64,000 bases of DNA from JBDHBD01 sp039586095 (GCA_039586095.1 JBDHLB010000025.1:3352-67351), one strand, 5' to 3'. Positions 24,901 to 33,875 are shown, counted from the first letter of the stretch. Numbers and translations are program-made. The notes: generated by a model from the sequence alone, not told the origin.

Positions 24901-25680
24901 ATGCGAGCCACCACAGTCTTCGCAGCCGTGTCGATGCCGTCGATGCTCGTTCCTCCGGTTGCGTGTGCCCCACGCGACGCGGTCCCCGCCGCGTCTTCAC
25001 AGACGGAGCAAGCCGGCTCCTCGCAGGAGGCGCCGGACCAGGCTCTCAACACGCTGAGCGAGGAAGAACAGAAGGCCGGTTTCCGCCTCCTGTTCGATGG
25101 TGAGACCCTGGCCGAGTGGCGAGGTTATCAGCGCGACGATGTGCCCGCCGGCTGGCGTGTCGAGGACGGCACGATCCACTTCGCGCCCGGCGTCGAGGGA
25201 GGCGACATCATCACGCGAGACCAGTACGGCGACTTCGAGTTGAGGCTCCAGTGGAAGATCTCGGAGCGAGGGAACAGCGGGATCATGTTCCGGGTGAGCG
25301 AGGACACCAGGGACACTTACAGGAGTGGGCCGGAGATGCAGGTGCTCGATGACTCCGGGCATGCCGACGGCCGCGACCCCAAGACGTCGGCCGGCTCGAA
25401 CTACGGCCTGCACGCCCCTTACGTGGCCACCGTACGCGCAGCCGGCGAGTGGAACGACGTCCGGATCTTGGTGGATGACAGCCACGTCGAGCACTGGCTC
25501 AACGGCACTCGGGTCGTCGAGTACGAGCTGTGGTCGGAGGAGTGGGAGAGCCTCGTAGCCGGTACGAAGTTCGCCCAGTGGCCAACCTACGGTCGCAACC
25601 GGGCAGGCTATATCGCGCTTCAGGATCACGGCGACGACGTATGGTATCGCAACCTGCGGATCCTGCCGCTGAACCGGTGA
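24901..25680 (+). CDS. Secreted DUF1080 (3-keto-disaccharide hydrolase-like) protein
   Basis: A 259-residue exported protein with a signal peptide (MRATTVFAAVSMPSMLVPP...ACA) and one DUF1080 jelly-roll domain from about residue 55. Typical features are FRLLFDGETLAEWRGY, DFELRLQWKISERGNSGIMF and GPEMQVLDD, with YIALQDHGDDVWYRNLRI at the end. Family members act on 3-keto-glycosides or bind carbohydrate, and usually lie beside Gfo/Idh/MocA or sugar carriers. I prefer ATG 24901 (AGGAAGGA upstream) to ATG 24871. The stop overlaps the exonuclease start (GTGA), beginning a coupled four-gene run. Confidence 0.86.
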   Translation: MRATTVFAAVSMPSMLVPPVACAPRDAVPAASSQTEQAGSSQEAPDQALNTLSEEEQKAGFRLLFDGETLAEWRGYQRDDVPAGWRVEDGTIHFAPGVEGGDIITRDQYGDFELRLQWKISERGNSGIMFRVSEDTRDTYRSGPEMQVLDDSGHADGRDPKTSAGSNYGLHAPYVATVRAAGEWNDVRILVDDSHVEHWLNGTRVVEYELWSEEWESLVAGTKFAQWPTYGRNRAGYIALQDHGDDVWYRNLRILPLNR

Positions 25681-26576
25681 GGGTTCACCTGCTGGACGGC
25701 ACCTACGAGCTCTTCCGCCATTATTTCGGGGTCCCCAGTCACGTCAACCGTAAGGGCCAGGAGGTTGCGGCGGCCCGTGCCGTGGTCGCTTCCGTCCTGT
25801 CCATGTTCGCCGATGGCGCGACCCATCTCGCTGTCGTCACCGATCACGTGATCGAGTCGTTCCGCAACGCGCTGTGGGAGGGTTACAAGGACGGGTCCGG
25901 GGTCGAACCTGCGCTCCTCTCGCAGTTCGGGCTGCTCGAGGACGCCCTGCGCGCCGCGGGGGTCACCGTGTGGGCGATGGCCGAATTCGAGGCGGACGAC
26001 GGTCTGGCCGCAGGAGCCGAGATGGCCTCCCGCGATCCGCGTGTCGAGCAGGTCCTGATCTGCACCCCCGACAAGGACCTCGCGCAGTGTGTCGTCGGCG
26101 CGCGTGTCGTGCAGTTCGATCGGCGGGCCCGCAAGCTCACCGACGAACAGGGCGTATGGGAGAAGTTCGGCGTCGCACCCCGTTCGATCCCCGACTATCT
26201 GGCACTGGTCGGCGATTCGGCGGACGGGATCCCCGGCGTTCCGGGCTGGGGGGCCAAGTCCTCCTCCACCGTATTGGCCCGGTACGGTCACCTCGAGGAG
26301 ATTCCCGAGCACACGAGAGAGTGGGAGGTCCAGGTGCGCGGCGCTGAACGGCTCGCCGGCTCCCTCAGTGAGCACTTCGACCTCGCGCTCCTGTTTCGCC
26401 GACTCGCCACGCTGGTCCGTGAGGCGCCGGTGAGCGAATCGGTGGACGAGCTTCGGTGGACCGGTCCCGCGCCGGAGTTCGGCGACGTATTCTCCGTGCT
26501 GGAGGCGCCGGAGCTCGTCGAGCGGGCGGCGCAGGTAGCGAGAGCCGAAAGACCTGTGATGGAGGGACCAGAGTGA
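25677..26576 (+). CDS. Free-standing 5'-3' exonuclease (flap endonuclease domain)
   Basis: A 299-residue protein matching the 5'-nuclease domain of DNA polymerase I, without polymerase. Seen: N-terminal VHLLDGTYELFRHYFG, AEFEADDGLAAGAEM near 105, the metal-binding TPDKDLAQCV near 137, and DYLALVGDSADGIPG near 180, followed by the helix-three-turn-helix GVPGWGAKSS. These acidic clusters are the two-metal catalytic residues. GTG 25677 is chosen for its GTGA overlap with the DUF1080 stop and because the conserved fold starts there. It also overlaps the next gene by 4 bp. A DNA/RNA flap nuclease inside a carbohydrate-type operon is unexpected. Confidence 0.88.
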   Translation: MRVHLLDGTYELFRHYFGVPSHVNRKGQEVAAARAVVASVLSMFADGATHLAVVTDHVIESFRNALWEGYKDGSGVEPALLSQFGLLEDALRAAGVTVWAMAEFEADDGLAAGAEMASRDPRVEQVLICTPDKDLAQCVVGARVVQFDRRARKLTDEQGVWEKFGVAPRSIPDYLALVGDSADGIPGVPGWGAKSSSTVLARYGHLEEIPEHTREWEVQVRGAERLAGSLSEHFDLALLFRRLATLVREAPVSESVDELRWTGPAPEFGDVFSVLEAPELVERAAQVARAERPVMEGPE

Positions 26577-28069
26577 CGGCTCAACGGAAACCCGACGAGA
26601 TTCACGCCGGCCGTCTGTTCTTCGCGAGCTGCGTGGCGCTGGTAGCGACGTCCGTCGCCTTCGCCGTGGTCGGCGCGATCATGCTCACCCTGAAGCGGGA
26701 GTTCCTCCTCACGAACCTCGAAGTGGGGTGGATCGGCGGGGCCGCGCTGTGGGGGTTCGCCGTGTCGCAGCTCATCTTCTCGCCGCTTTGCGACACGCTC
26801 GGGATGCGGCGGCTCCTGCGCCTCGCCTTCCTGTGCCATCTGGCGGGCGCGAGCGTGATGATCTTCGCCACGGGCTTCTGGATGCTCTTCCTGGGAGCGC
26901 TGGGCATCTCACTCGGAAACGGTTTGGTCGAGGCGGCCTGCAACCCGCTCGTCGCCACCCTGTACCCGGAGAACAAGACGGTCAAGCTGAATCAGTTCCA
27001 CGTCTGGTTCCCCGGCGGCATCGTAATCGGTGGCGTAGCGGCGTACCTGCTCGATCAGGCGGGCTTCGGGGCGTGGCAGCTCAAGCTAGGACTCATTCTC
27101 GTGCCGACTCTGCTGTACGGCGTCCTGATGCTCCGGGAACAGTTCCCCGCCACGGAAGGCGTGCAGGCCGGTGTGAGCATGGGCGAGATGTTCAAGGCGG
27201 CCTTCACGACTCCCCTCATGCTGCTCATGCTGTTCTGCATGATGATCACCGCCTCGACCGAGCTCGGACCGAATCGTTGGGTACCCGCGGTTCTGGAGGC
27301 TGGCGGCATCCCGGGCATCCTGGTTCTCGCCTGGATCAACGGCCTCATGGCGATCCTGCGGTACAAGGCTGGATTCGCGGTCCACCGTCTCTCGCCGACC
27401 GGTGTCCTATTCACCTCGGCCATTATCGCCCTGTTCGGCCTGTGGTGGCTCAGCTATGCGGAGACCACCGCGGTGGCGTTCGCCTCGGCTACCGTTTTCG
27501 CGATCGGCATTTGCTATTTCTGGCCGACGATGCTCGGCTTCGTTTCGGAGAGGATCCCGAAGAGCGGGGCGCTCGGGCTGGGTCTGATGGGCGCCGTGGG
27601 CATGGCCACTGTGGGCCTGATCACAGCACCGACCATGGGGCGAATCGCGGACGAGGAGGGGCACGCGCGGCTCCCGGTCGTCGAGACGGCCGTGCTCTTC
27701 GAAGAGGTGGCTCAGCAATTCTCGGCTGTGGCGGTCCGGAGCGAGGAGGCGCGCCGGGATATCGAGGCCGCAGTGGAAGCCGCCGAAGCGGTCGTCGCGC
27801 ACTTCGAGCGTGAAGGAGTCCTTCCGGAGGCCACGACCGCGAACGCGCTGCGAGCCATCGTCGACAGCGGAGTCGAGTCGGAGCTCGTCGGGCGTGCACA
27901 GGCGATCCTCGGCCCCGCGGACAATTACGGAGGACGGCGTTCGTTCCGCGCGATCCTCCCCTTCACCGCCCTGCTGATCCTGATCTTCGGATGGCTGTAC
28001 TGGCGCGATCGCCGGGCCGGCGGCTACCGGGCGGAGCGCCTGCGGCCGCTCGAAGAGGCGGTCACCTGA
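26573..28069 (+). CDS. MFS transporter with large loop before last helix
   Basis: A 498-residue MFS carrier resembling the sugar (FucP-like) branch. Helices start near residue 18 (FFASCVALVATSVAFAVVGA). WFPGGIVIGGVAAYLL near 145 and TELGPNRWVPAVLEAGG are typical. Between the penultimate and last helices (about residues 360-460) it carries an additional helical, acidic region (RRDIEAAVEAAEAVVAHFER). GTG 26573 overlaps the exonuclease stop and has GGAGGGA upstream. The stop overlaps an in-frame ATG of the amidohydrolase (TGATG). With DUF1080 upstream, sugar or glycoside uptake is the likeliest role. Confidence 0.88.
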   Translation: MTAQRKPDEIHAGRLFFASCVALVATSVAFAVVGAIMLTLKREFLLTNLEVGWIGGAALWGFAVSQLIFSPLCDTLGMRRLLRLAFLCHLAGASVMIFATGFWMLFLGALGISLGNGLVEAACNPLVATLYPENKTVKLNQFHVWFPGGIVIGGVAAYLLDQAGFGAWQLKLGLILVPTLLYGVLMLREQFPATEGVQAGVSMGEMFKAAFTTPLMLLMLFCMMITASTELGPNRWVPAVLEAGGIPGILVLAWINGLMAILRYKAGFAVHRLSPTGVLFTSAIIALFGLWWLSYAETTAVAFASATVFAIGICYFWPTMLGFVSERIPKSGALGLGLMGAVGMATVGLITAPTMGRIADEEGHARLPVVETAVLFEEVAQQFSAVAVRSEEARRDIEAAVEAAEAVVAHFEREGVLPEATTANALRAIVDSGVESELVGRAQAILGPADNYGGRRSFRAILPFTALLILIFGWLYWRDRRAGGYRAERLRPLEEAVT

Positions 28070-28119
28070 TGGCGATAGGGGCGTCCCCCGCGAAGGACCG
28101 AGGAGACGAGAAGAAGAAC

Positions 28120-29552
28120 ATGTCGATTCGCCGCGGCAAACGGTATTGCGCGAGCTCTGCTCTGAGCGCTCGGGTCACTCTGGTCACGGTTCTCGCCCTC
28201 TGGGGGTGTACAGTCTCGCGGTCCAGGGACCAGGAGTCGCCGCCGACTCTGCTTTTGCACGAGTGCCGTGTGTTGACGATGACGGAGCCGCGCGTCCGAC
28301 CGGAGACCTCCGTACTTCTCGCCGGGGATAAGATCGCGAGGGTCGGGCAGAGCGACAGCTTTCGTCCAGCGGATGCGGACTCCGTAATTTACTGTCAGGG
28401 GCGGACGATCATGCCAGGGCTTGTCGACGCCNNNNNNNNNNNNNNNNNNNNNNNNNNNNNNNNNNNNNNNNNNNNNNNNNNAGCTTCTGCTCCACCTCAG
28501 GCATGGCGTTACCACTGTCTTCAACCTCGGCGGGGACTACATCGACCTGTTCGCGGACGAGCGCGTATCGGTCATGGAGCTTCGGTCGGCCGTCGAATCA
28601 GGGGCAATCCCCGGCCCCACCATCTATTCGACCGGGACATCGCTGGATGGCACGCCGGCGACAGGACCCTTTCAGCGTGCGCTGGGCAGCCCCGGTGAAG
28701 CCTCGCAGGCGGTTCGCGAGCAGGCGACAGCCGGATACGATTTCATCAAAGTATACGACGCGATGTCGGCCGAGCTTCTTGCTGCGGTCGTCGCCGCGGC
28801 GGATTCCGCGGGGCTTCCGGTCTTCGGTCACGTACCCGACTCCGTGGGTGCCATCGGGGCCTTGGAATCGGGAATCGACGTGATCACGCATGCCGAGGAA
28901 TTCTGGCAGTACTTCTCCGACGCACCCGAACAGTCGGAGTTGGCCGCGCTGGCCGAGGTGATCGCACAATCCGGCGTCTGGGTGATCCCGAACACCGCGT
29001 TCATACGGCGGCTCGTGCTCCAGCTTCAAAACCTCGAGGCGCAGCTGGCCCGTCCCGATGTGCGCCACCTGCACCCGCGCGTTCGCGTATGGTGGGACCC
29101 GCAGTACAACTACTACGTCAACCGCGACGATCCTGAGAACTTCGAGCGGGCGATGGCGCGCCGCTACGAATGGCTCATCCCGTTCGTCACCGAGCTCCAC
29201 GAGGCAGGCGTGCCCCTGCTGGCCGGAAGCGACGCTCCGGTCCCCGTCGCGCTACCGGGCTTCGGCCTTGATCGAAGAGGTCGAGGAGCTCGTGAAGGCA
29301 GGACTGGCGCCTTACGAGGCCCTCAAAGCGGCCACATCGAATCCCGCTGACCTTCTTGGTGAGGGCGGCGATCCGTCGTTCGGCAGGCTCCAGCCGGGCG
29401 CGAGGGCCGATCTGCTCATGCTTGCCGAGGATCCGCTGGCGTCGGTGAGCGCACTCCGGAGCATGGACGGGGCGCTGGTTCGCGGCCGCTGGCTCGGCCG
29501 AGATGAGCTCGACCAAATGCTTGAGGCCGCCACTCGTTCCTTCGCACGCTGA
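28120..29552 (+). pseudogene. Amidohydrolase lipoprotein, interrupted by gap and frameshift
   Basis: A metal-dependent amidohydrolase seen in three pieces. Piece one (28120-28431) has a lipoprotein signal ending LALWGC and the family start IMPGLVDA, where the HxH metal pair should follow; that pair is lost in the run of Ns. Piece two, in another frame after the gap, has HGVTTVFNLGG, VFGHVPDSVG, DVITHAEEFW and LLAGSDAPVP, supplying the remaining His and Asp ligands. Near 29262-29272 the frame slips again and continues as ALIEEVEELVKAGLAPYEAL to the end. The change across the Ns is meaningless because gap size is arbitrary, but the 29265 shift is a real indel or a sequencing error. The family is otherwise complete. 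Confidence 0.8.
28432..28481. other. Assembly gap (50 N)
   Basis: Exactly 50 undetermined bases inside the amidohydrolase gene, a conventional scaffold placeholder of unknown true length. Comparison with the family suggests roughly 30-50 missing residues, including the N-terminal HxH pair. Confidence 1.
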
Positions 29553-29597
29553 TGCTCGCCGGTTGAGTAGAGCGACCTGGACCGTATCGTGCGCTCC

Positions 29598-30167
29598 ATG
29601 ATTTCCTTCACCTCCGACCGCGAGAAGCGCCTTTGGCTGTGGGCGCTGGTCGTCGTGGCGGCCATCTACTCCACCCTAGGGCTGGCGGGGACGCTGGCTG
29701 CGGAGCTGCGAGAGCGCAACCTACTGGGGACCTCGTTCTTCGCTGGCTTTGTTCTCGTTATCGTGGCCATCGTCGGAAGTGGTCTGAAGAGGCGGCCCGG
29801 GCGACGCGAGATTTGGGTGGGGCTCGGCGTAGCGGCCGTCTACGGGATGGTGTTGATCCGAATGTTCGTCACACCGGAAGAGCGGACCCACCTGTTCGAG
29901 TACGGCTTGGTGGCCGTCCTCATCCACCAGGCGCTGACCGAGCGCCGAAATGACGGCCGATGGGTCCCCGTACCGGCGGTCCTTGCCTCGGCTGCGACTG
30001 CGCTGTTGGGCTTTGTCGACGAGGGGATCCAGTGGGTCCTGCCCAGCCGTACCTACGACATCCGCGACGTCGGCTTCAACGCCCTTGCCGGCTTTATGGC
30101 GGTCGGGGCGAGTCTGGCTCTGGCACGCGCGCGACGCTGGGATCGTATCACACGGCGCTTCGGGTAG
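29598..30167 (+). CDS. VanZ-like membrane protein
   Basis: A 189-residue membrane protein with about five helices. The family signature is in the last third: FVDEGIQWVLPSRTYDIRDV followed by GFNALAGFMAVG, i.e. the E-x2-Q-x3-P-x-R-x-x-D-x-x-D-x2-x-N arrangement of VanZ domains. VanZ proteins modestly raise teicoplanin resistance in enterococci; most bacterial members are uncharacterised. The start is ATG 29598; GTG 29589 adds three residues. The 3' end overlaps the convergent membrane gene by 20 bp. Confidence 0.75.
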   Translation: MISFTSDREKRLWLWALVVVAAIYSTLGLAGTLAAELRERNLLGTSFFAGFVLVIVAIVGSGLKRRPGRREIWVGLGVAAVYGMVLIRMFVTPEERTHLFEYGLVAVLIHQALTERRNDGRWVPVPAVLASAATALLGFVDEGIQWVLPSRTYDIRDVGFNALAGFMAVGASLALARARRWDRITRRFG

Positions 30168-30999
30168 CGGCGAGCCTTTCATACGCGAGTGCGCCCAAGA
30201 ACACACCTACCGCACCGATAAGACCGACGAGCAATCCCACCGACAGAGCGCCAGCGACGTCCATGATTGGGATAAACAGGTGAAACCACGTCCAGCTGTG
30301 GCCAAAGACACCGAAGGCAAAGAAGGCAGTCCGCGCCCAGGCGCTTTCGAAAGGCAGCCCGGCGTGGAGAGCCACATACATCCCTCCCACCCAGATTCCT
30401 AGCGCTGCGAGCAGCGCGAACTGCCGCGGTGTGGTCGGAACGAACAACAGAGGTGACGCCGGCGCGCCAGGGTCGGCGAAGAACGTGGCTCCCAACGCGT
30501 GAACCACCAAGAATCCGATGGCTACGAGAAAGATAGCCAGCCAAGGCTTCGACATCTTGTGCTCCGACTCTGGCACATCGCGTCCCACCGCCCAACCGAT
30601 GAGCCATCCACCGACACCCAACGGAAGGGCATCTGCGACGCTGTTCAGGAGCTCCGCGCGAAGTGTCGTCCCCAGGAACGCCCAGCCGCCGAGGAAGCCG
30701 AATGACCAGATGACACCGAGCACCGTTCCGAATGCCAATCCCTTGACGGCGCCACGCCCCGGCCAGCGTTCCTGCACGGGCTTGAAGAACACCGCCATGA
30801 GGACGAGTGCCATCAGACCGTAGACGAACATCGCGGCTTTGCGTAGCCCGGAGGTCAGGACCCAGCTGGGCTCGAGCACGCGCGTAATGCTTTCAGGCGG
30901 ATAGTAGTCGAGGGTTGGGAAGCTGAGCCGAATGAGTCCCCAACCGACCATCGTCACGATGATCGCAGCGCCGGCACGCGCGACGTCCCTACTGCTCCA
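30148..30999 (-). CDS. Hypothetical multi-pass membrane protein
   Basis: A 283-residue protein with about eight hydrophobic segments, starting MWSSRDVARAGAAIIV. Notable segments are WSFGFLGGWAFLGTTLRAE and FGVFGHSWTWFHLFIPIMDV. I recognise no family. Start ATG 30999 overlaps the 3' end of the NTF2-like gene by 11 bp on the same strand, so they are likely co-translated. A longer frame reaches 31053. A transport or signalling role cannot be inferred. Confidence 0.65.
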   Translation of the reverse strand, partial: WSSRDVARAGAAIIVTMVGWGLIRLSFPTLDYYPPESITRVLEPSWVLTSGLRKAAMFVYGLMALVLMAVFFKPVQERWPGRGAVKGLAFGTVLGVIWSFGFLGGWAFLGTTLRAELLNSVADALPLGVGGWLIGWAVGRDVPESEHKMSKPWLAIFLVAIGFLVVHALGATFFADPGAPASPLLFVPTTPRQFALLAALGIWVGGMYVALHAGLPFESAWARTAFFAFGVFGHSWTWFHLFIPIMDVAGALSVGLLVGLIGAVGVFLGALAYERLAATRSAV

Positions 31000-31501
31000 C
31001 ATCGTTTCTCGACACCCTTCCAGATTCCAGCTGGCGATTGTACTCGGCTTCATCGAAATGGCCCTTCGATGCAGCGATCAGCCCGTCATCGCCCATCGTC
31101 CATGCCTCGAATCCGCTGATCCGAACCGCGTTACCGGTTCCCGCGGGGCCGGTGTCCGTTCCGGTGAAGGTCCAGTGGAACTGGACGGTGCTCTCTCTGG
31201 TGACCAGCGAATCCATCTCCACGACCATGTCGGGAAACGCCGTCATGAAGCTCTGTGCTACGGCGGTGATGGCCTCTCGCCCCACCGCCGGCTCGGCTTC
31301 ATTGACCGTCAGCGAACCGTTCTCGTTGTGGAAGGAGGCCACGCTGGCGGCGTCCTGGCTCGACCACGCGGCCGCGTAGCGAATCCCGAACTCGCGCAAT
31401 GTCTCGGCGTCCATCTCCGTTCCCCCCGGCGTGCACGCGGCAAGAAGCAGGGCTCCGAAAGCACCCAGTCGCACCGATCTCGGCAACCACTCGAGCTTCA
31501 T
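30989..31501 (-). CDS. NTF2/SnoaL-like lipoprotein
   Basis: A 170-residue protein with a lipoprotein signal (LGAFGALLLAACTPGG) and one cone-shaped NTF2-like domain. Helix one and the first strand read FGIRYAAAWSSQDAASVASF; HNENGSLTVNEAEPAVGREA and VQFHWTFTGTDTGPAGTGN follow the SnoaL-like pattern. Such domains include ester cyclases, isomerases and non-catalytic ligand binders; no catalytic residues can be assigned here. It is the first gene of a pair with the membrane protein and lies beside a second SnoaL-like gene, perhaps an old duplication. Confidence 0.75.
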   Translation of the reverse strand: MKLEWLPRSVRLGAFGALLLAACTPGGTEMDAETLREFGIRYAAAWSSQDAASVASFHNENGSLTVNEAEPAVGREAITAVAQSFMTAFPDMVVEMDSLVTRESTVQFHWTFTGTDTGPAGTGNAVRISGFEAWTMGDDGLIAASKGHFDEAEYNRQLESGRVSRNDVEQ

Positions 31502-31564
31502 GTCTCGCTCCTCAGTACGGTCCTGACCACAGTCCCGCCCTTCCCCGCTGGCCCCGATCCGCCA

Positions 31565-31948
31565 TCAGAACATCGTGTTGTCGTTGGCCGACTCCGCCGG
31601 GACGATCTGTAGCACGTCCCAGTGCTCGACGACTTTCCCTTCATCGTCCAGCCGAAAGATGTCGATCCCTGCGTAGTCGCGGTCTCCCGGCCATTCCTGG
31701 TGGCAGTGCAATACGACGTAGTTCCCCTCCGCGATTACTCGCTTGAAGTGGACGCGTTTCCCCGGGTACTCCCGGGCCATCCGGTCGAAGTACTTGATGA
31801 AGGCGTCCTTACCATCACCAACCTCGGGATTGTGCTGGATGTAGACGTCTCCGACGTACCGTTCGATCGCTTCCGCCGGCTTACACTGGTTGAACATCAG
31901 GTCGTAGAACGCCTGTACCGTAGCCTTGTTACGCTCCAGATCGCTCAT
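31565..31948 (-). CDS. SnoaL-like polyketide-cyclase family protein
   Basis: A 127-residue cytoplasmic protein with the complete SnoaL-like pattern: KATVQAFYDLMFNQCKPAEA, YIQHNPEVGDGKDAF, then VHFKRVIAEGNYVVLHCHQE and DIFRLDDEGKVVEHWDVLQ. Small members of this family are widespread and mostly of unknown substrate. ATG 31948 is chosen because AGGAG lies 7 bp upstream; a longer frame to 32065 has no support. It follows the Nudix gene on the same strand after about 180 bp that show no other gene. Confidence 0.82.
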   Translation of the reverse strand: MSDLERNKATVQAFYDLMFNQCKPAEAIERYVGDVYIQHNPEVGDGKDAFIKYFDRMAREYPGKRVHFKRVIAEGNYVVLHCHQEWPGDRDYAGIDIFRLDDEGKVVEHWDVLQIVPAESANDNTMF

Positions 31949-32127
31949 CCCGGCGCTCCTAATCATGGAAGCTTTGCCCTCCTGATGCGCCTGATAGCAG
32001 CCAGCGCACTCGATCGAAAGACAGCGTGTAGTGAGCGATGACGAGCGCGACCAGGATTCGGCCAAATACGTGTGCCCCCGTCGCGCCGGCTACGCGTCTC
32101 AGCCACATCTTCATTCGCGCATAGGAG

Positions 32128-32562
32128 CTACGAGCTCTCTGAGGGCGGCGGATAGCATCTACCGGCCAGAAGATTCTCGAGCGGCAGAAACAGTGGCTCC
32201 GGGAGGTCATCCCAGTGAAACCAGCCAACCGCCGACATTTCGTACTCCGCTACAGGACGGGCCTCACCCCTGGCGTATCGTCCCTCCATCCAGATGGTGA
32301 TGTAGTGCTTTCCCTCCGCGACGAATACGTCGCTCGTGATCACGCGGAACGCGAGACCCTCCACCTCGACTCCGGTCTCCTCTATTGCCTCGCGCGCGGC
32401 ACATTCCTCCGGTCCCTCCCCCTCGTCCAGATGACCGCCAGGCGTGGACCAACTTCCGGAACCGTGCACACCTTGCCGACGGATGAGAAGAACCTCGTCC
32501 CCCCTCCTGATGATGACGCCCACCCCGACCCTCGGTCCGCGCTCCACGCTCGTCCCCATCAC
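32128..32562 (-). CDS. Nudix hydrolase
   Basis: A 144-residue hydrolase of nucleoside diphosphates linked to another moiety. The full Nudix box is present near residue 42: GHLDEGEGPEECAAREAIEE followed by TGV, matching G-x5-E-x7-RE-U-xEE-x-GU. The N-terminal RVGVGVIIRRGDEVLLIRRQ and the later MEGRYARGEARPVAEYEM-W pattern resemble the NUDT15/MutT-like group, which hydrolyses (d)NTPs. The exact substrate is unknown. It lies in the accessory stretch of short minus-strand genes. Confidence 0.88.
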   Translation of the reverse strand: MMGTSVERGPRVGVGVIIRRGDEVLLIRRQGVHGSGSWSTPGGHLDEGEGPEECAAREAIEETGVEVEGLAFRVITSDVFVAEGKHYITIWMEGRYARGEARPVAEYEMSAVGWFHWDDLPEPLFLPLENLLAGRCYPPPSESS

Positions 32563-32620
32563 GCTCCGGATCGCCCACTAGATCTCCCAGGCCCCTGGCT
32601 TGCACCCAGGCGGCACCCCG

Positions 32621-33067
32621 CTATGACGCGCTCCACGCCAACGCGATGGCCAGCAGCCCCGTGACCACGTTCGCGACCGCCCAGCCGATCCTAAATGGCG
32701 GATTGCTGGTCGAGAGCCGCTGCCCCGCCCGGCGCTGGTTGCCGGTCCACATCCAGAAGCCGATCGCATGGTACACGAGTATCACACCGGGGAACCACGC
32801 CAGCTTGTAGCCCCAGGAGGCGCCGAGCAGGAGACCCACCCCGGCGATGCCGTACACCCATCCGATGCAGGCGTCCGCCACCGCGATCGCATGCTCGTAT
32901 ACCTTGTACTCCTCGGGCATTCCCTCTTCCTGCAGGCCAAGCCGCGTAGCCAGACCCCAGTCGAGAATCGATAGAGTCTGACCCATCCAGTGCAGGGAGA
33001 AGCCAACCACGAGGACGAGGACCCCTGCAACGACGTTGTCATACGGGAAAAGGTCGGACGTGCTCAA
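32621..33067 (-). CDS. Hypothetical four-helix membrane protein
   Basis: A 148-residue protein with about four hydrophobic segments (approximately 12-32, 65-82, 85-105 and 125-147), starting MSTSDLFPYDNVVAGVLV. Family not recognised; it loosely resembles small DoxX/DUF membrane proteins. The start overlaps the stop of the intradiol dioxygenase gene by 4 bp (ATGA), so the two are probably translated together. Confidence 0.65.
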   Translation of the reverse strand: MSTSDLFPYDNVVAGVLVLVVGFSLHWMGQTLSILDWGLATRLGLQEEGMPEEYKVYEHAIAVADACIGWVYGIAGVGLLLGASWGYKLAWFPGVILVYHAIGFWMWTGNQRRAGQRLSTSNPPFRIGWAVANVVTGLLAIALAWSAS

Positions 33068-33804
33068 TCGATCTGAAGGCCGATGTCGAATGTGGCCGCG
33101 TATCCCTCACCGTCTTCGCGTACATCCAACAGCAGCTGGTCCCCTCCGCTGCGGTAGATACGATCATCCTGGTTACGCGGTCGCTCGCCCTCCGTCTTCG
33201 CGTATGGCTGGCGGGCCAGCAACCGGTCGGTCAGCGAGTCCTCGAAGTAAAGCTGAGACGTGAACTCGTGGCCCGTCTCAGCTGATGGGTTTGTGCGGAT
33301 CTTGAAGTGGATGTGGACGGTGCGTCCTGGGTACCAACCTGGGTAGATCGTCTGAAAGCGCGCGATCCCGGCGGCGTCGGTGATCTGGTGGCCCCGGAGA
33401 AACTGCTTGCCGACGGTATTGAACATTCCGTTGATGTCCTCGACGCCCGAATAGATGCCCATCGCATCGCACTGCCACACGTCCACCAAAGCCGCGGCAA
33501 GCGGGTGGCAGCCGGTGGCGTTGAGTTGCGACACCTGTACGGTGAGCTGCAGAGGTGCGCCCTCGCAAACGGAGCCATCCGTGGGGTCCGAGCGGATGTC
33601 CGAGCGCTCCAGTTTCGTGTCGACGAAGTATGGACCTTCGGCTTGACTGGGGCGCACGATGCAAGCGGGCAATCGGAAGGGCGGCCGCGTGATTGCCTCG
33701 AGAGACGAGCCCGTTCCGAGAACCGCGGCACCACTCCAGCCCAGGAGTCCAAGTGCCTCGCGTCGGCTGAGTACGCGACCCACCTGCTGATCATCGTGCT
33801 TCAT
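33064..33804 (-). CDS. Exported intradiol ring-cleavage dioxygenase-like protein
   Basis: A 246-residue protein with a Tat-like twin-arginine signal (SRREALGLLGWSGAAVLG) and an intradiol dioxygenase domain. The non-heme iron site typical of catechol/protocatechuate dioxygenases is present: YSG near the first strand, then TIYPGWYPGRTVHIHFKI near residue 160 supplying Tyr, His and His. The domain begins RPSQAEGPYFVD. Exported relatives are common in environmental bacteria and their aromatic substrates are rarely known. A 10-bp-stem hairpin lies 35 bp upstream of the ATG. Confidence 0.83.
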   Translation of the reverse strand: MKHDDQQVGRVLSRREALGLLGWSGAAVLGTGSSLEAITRPPFRLPACIVRPSQAEGPYFVDTKLERSDIRSDPTDGSVCEGAPLQLTVQVSQLNATGCHPLAAALVDVWQCDAMGIYSGVEDINGMFNTVGKQFLRGHQITDAAGIARFQTIYPGWYPGRTVHIHFKIRTNPSAETGHEFTSQLYFEDSLTDRLLARQPYAKTEGERPRNQDDRIYRSGGDQLLLDVREDGEGYAATFDIGLQID

Positions 33805-33839
33805 CTTCCCTCCTTAGTGACTGGAACTGCCGTCGTGTG

Positions 33840-33875
33840 CACGGTGGCCTGGAATGGAAAAGGCCGGCCACCGTG
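33840..33875 (-). promoter_or_regulatory. Perfect 10-bp stem-loop upstream of dioxygenase gene
   Basis: CACGGTGGCC (33840-33849) pairs perfectly with GGCCACCGTG (33866-33875) across a 16-nt loop, 35 bp before the dioxygenase ATG. It could be a leader hairpin, an operator or a terminator for transcription from the cassette side; no T tract follows on the minus strand. Confidence 0.45.

Noticed and set aside
31959..32228. 89-residue minus-strand frame between the SnoaL-like and Nudix genes
   Set aside because: Overlaps the end of the Nudix gene, and lacks a ribosome site and recognisable pattern; the hydrophobic piece is short.
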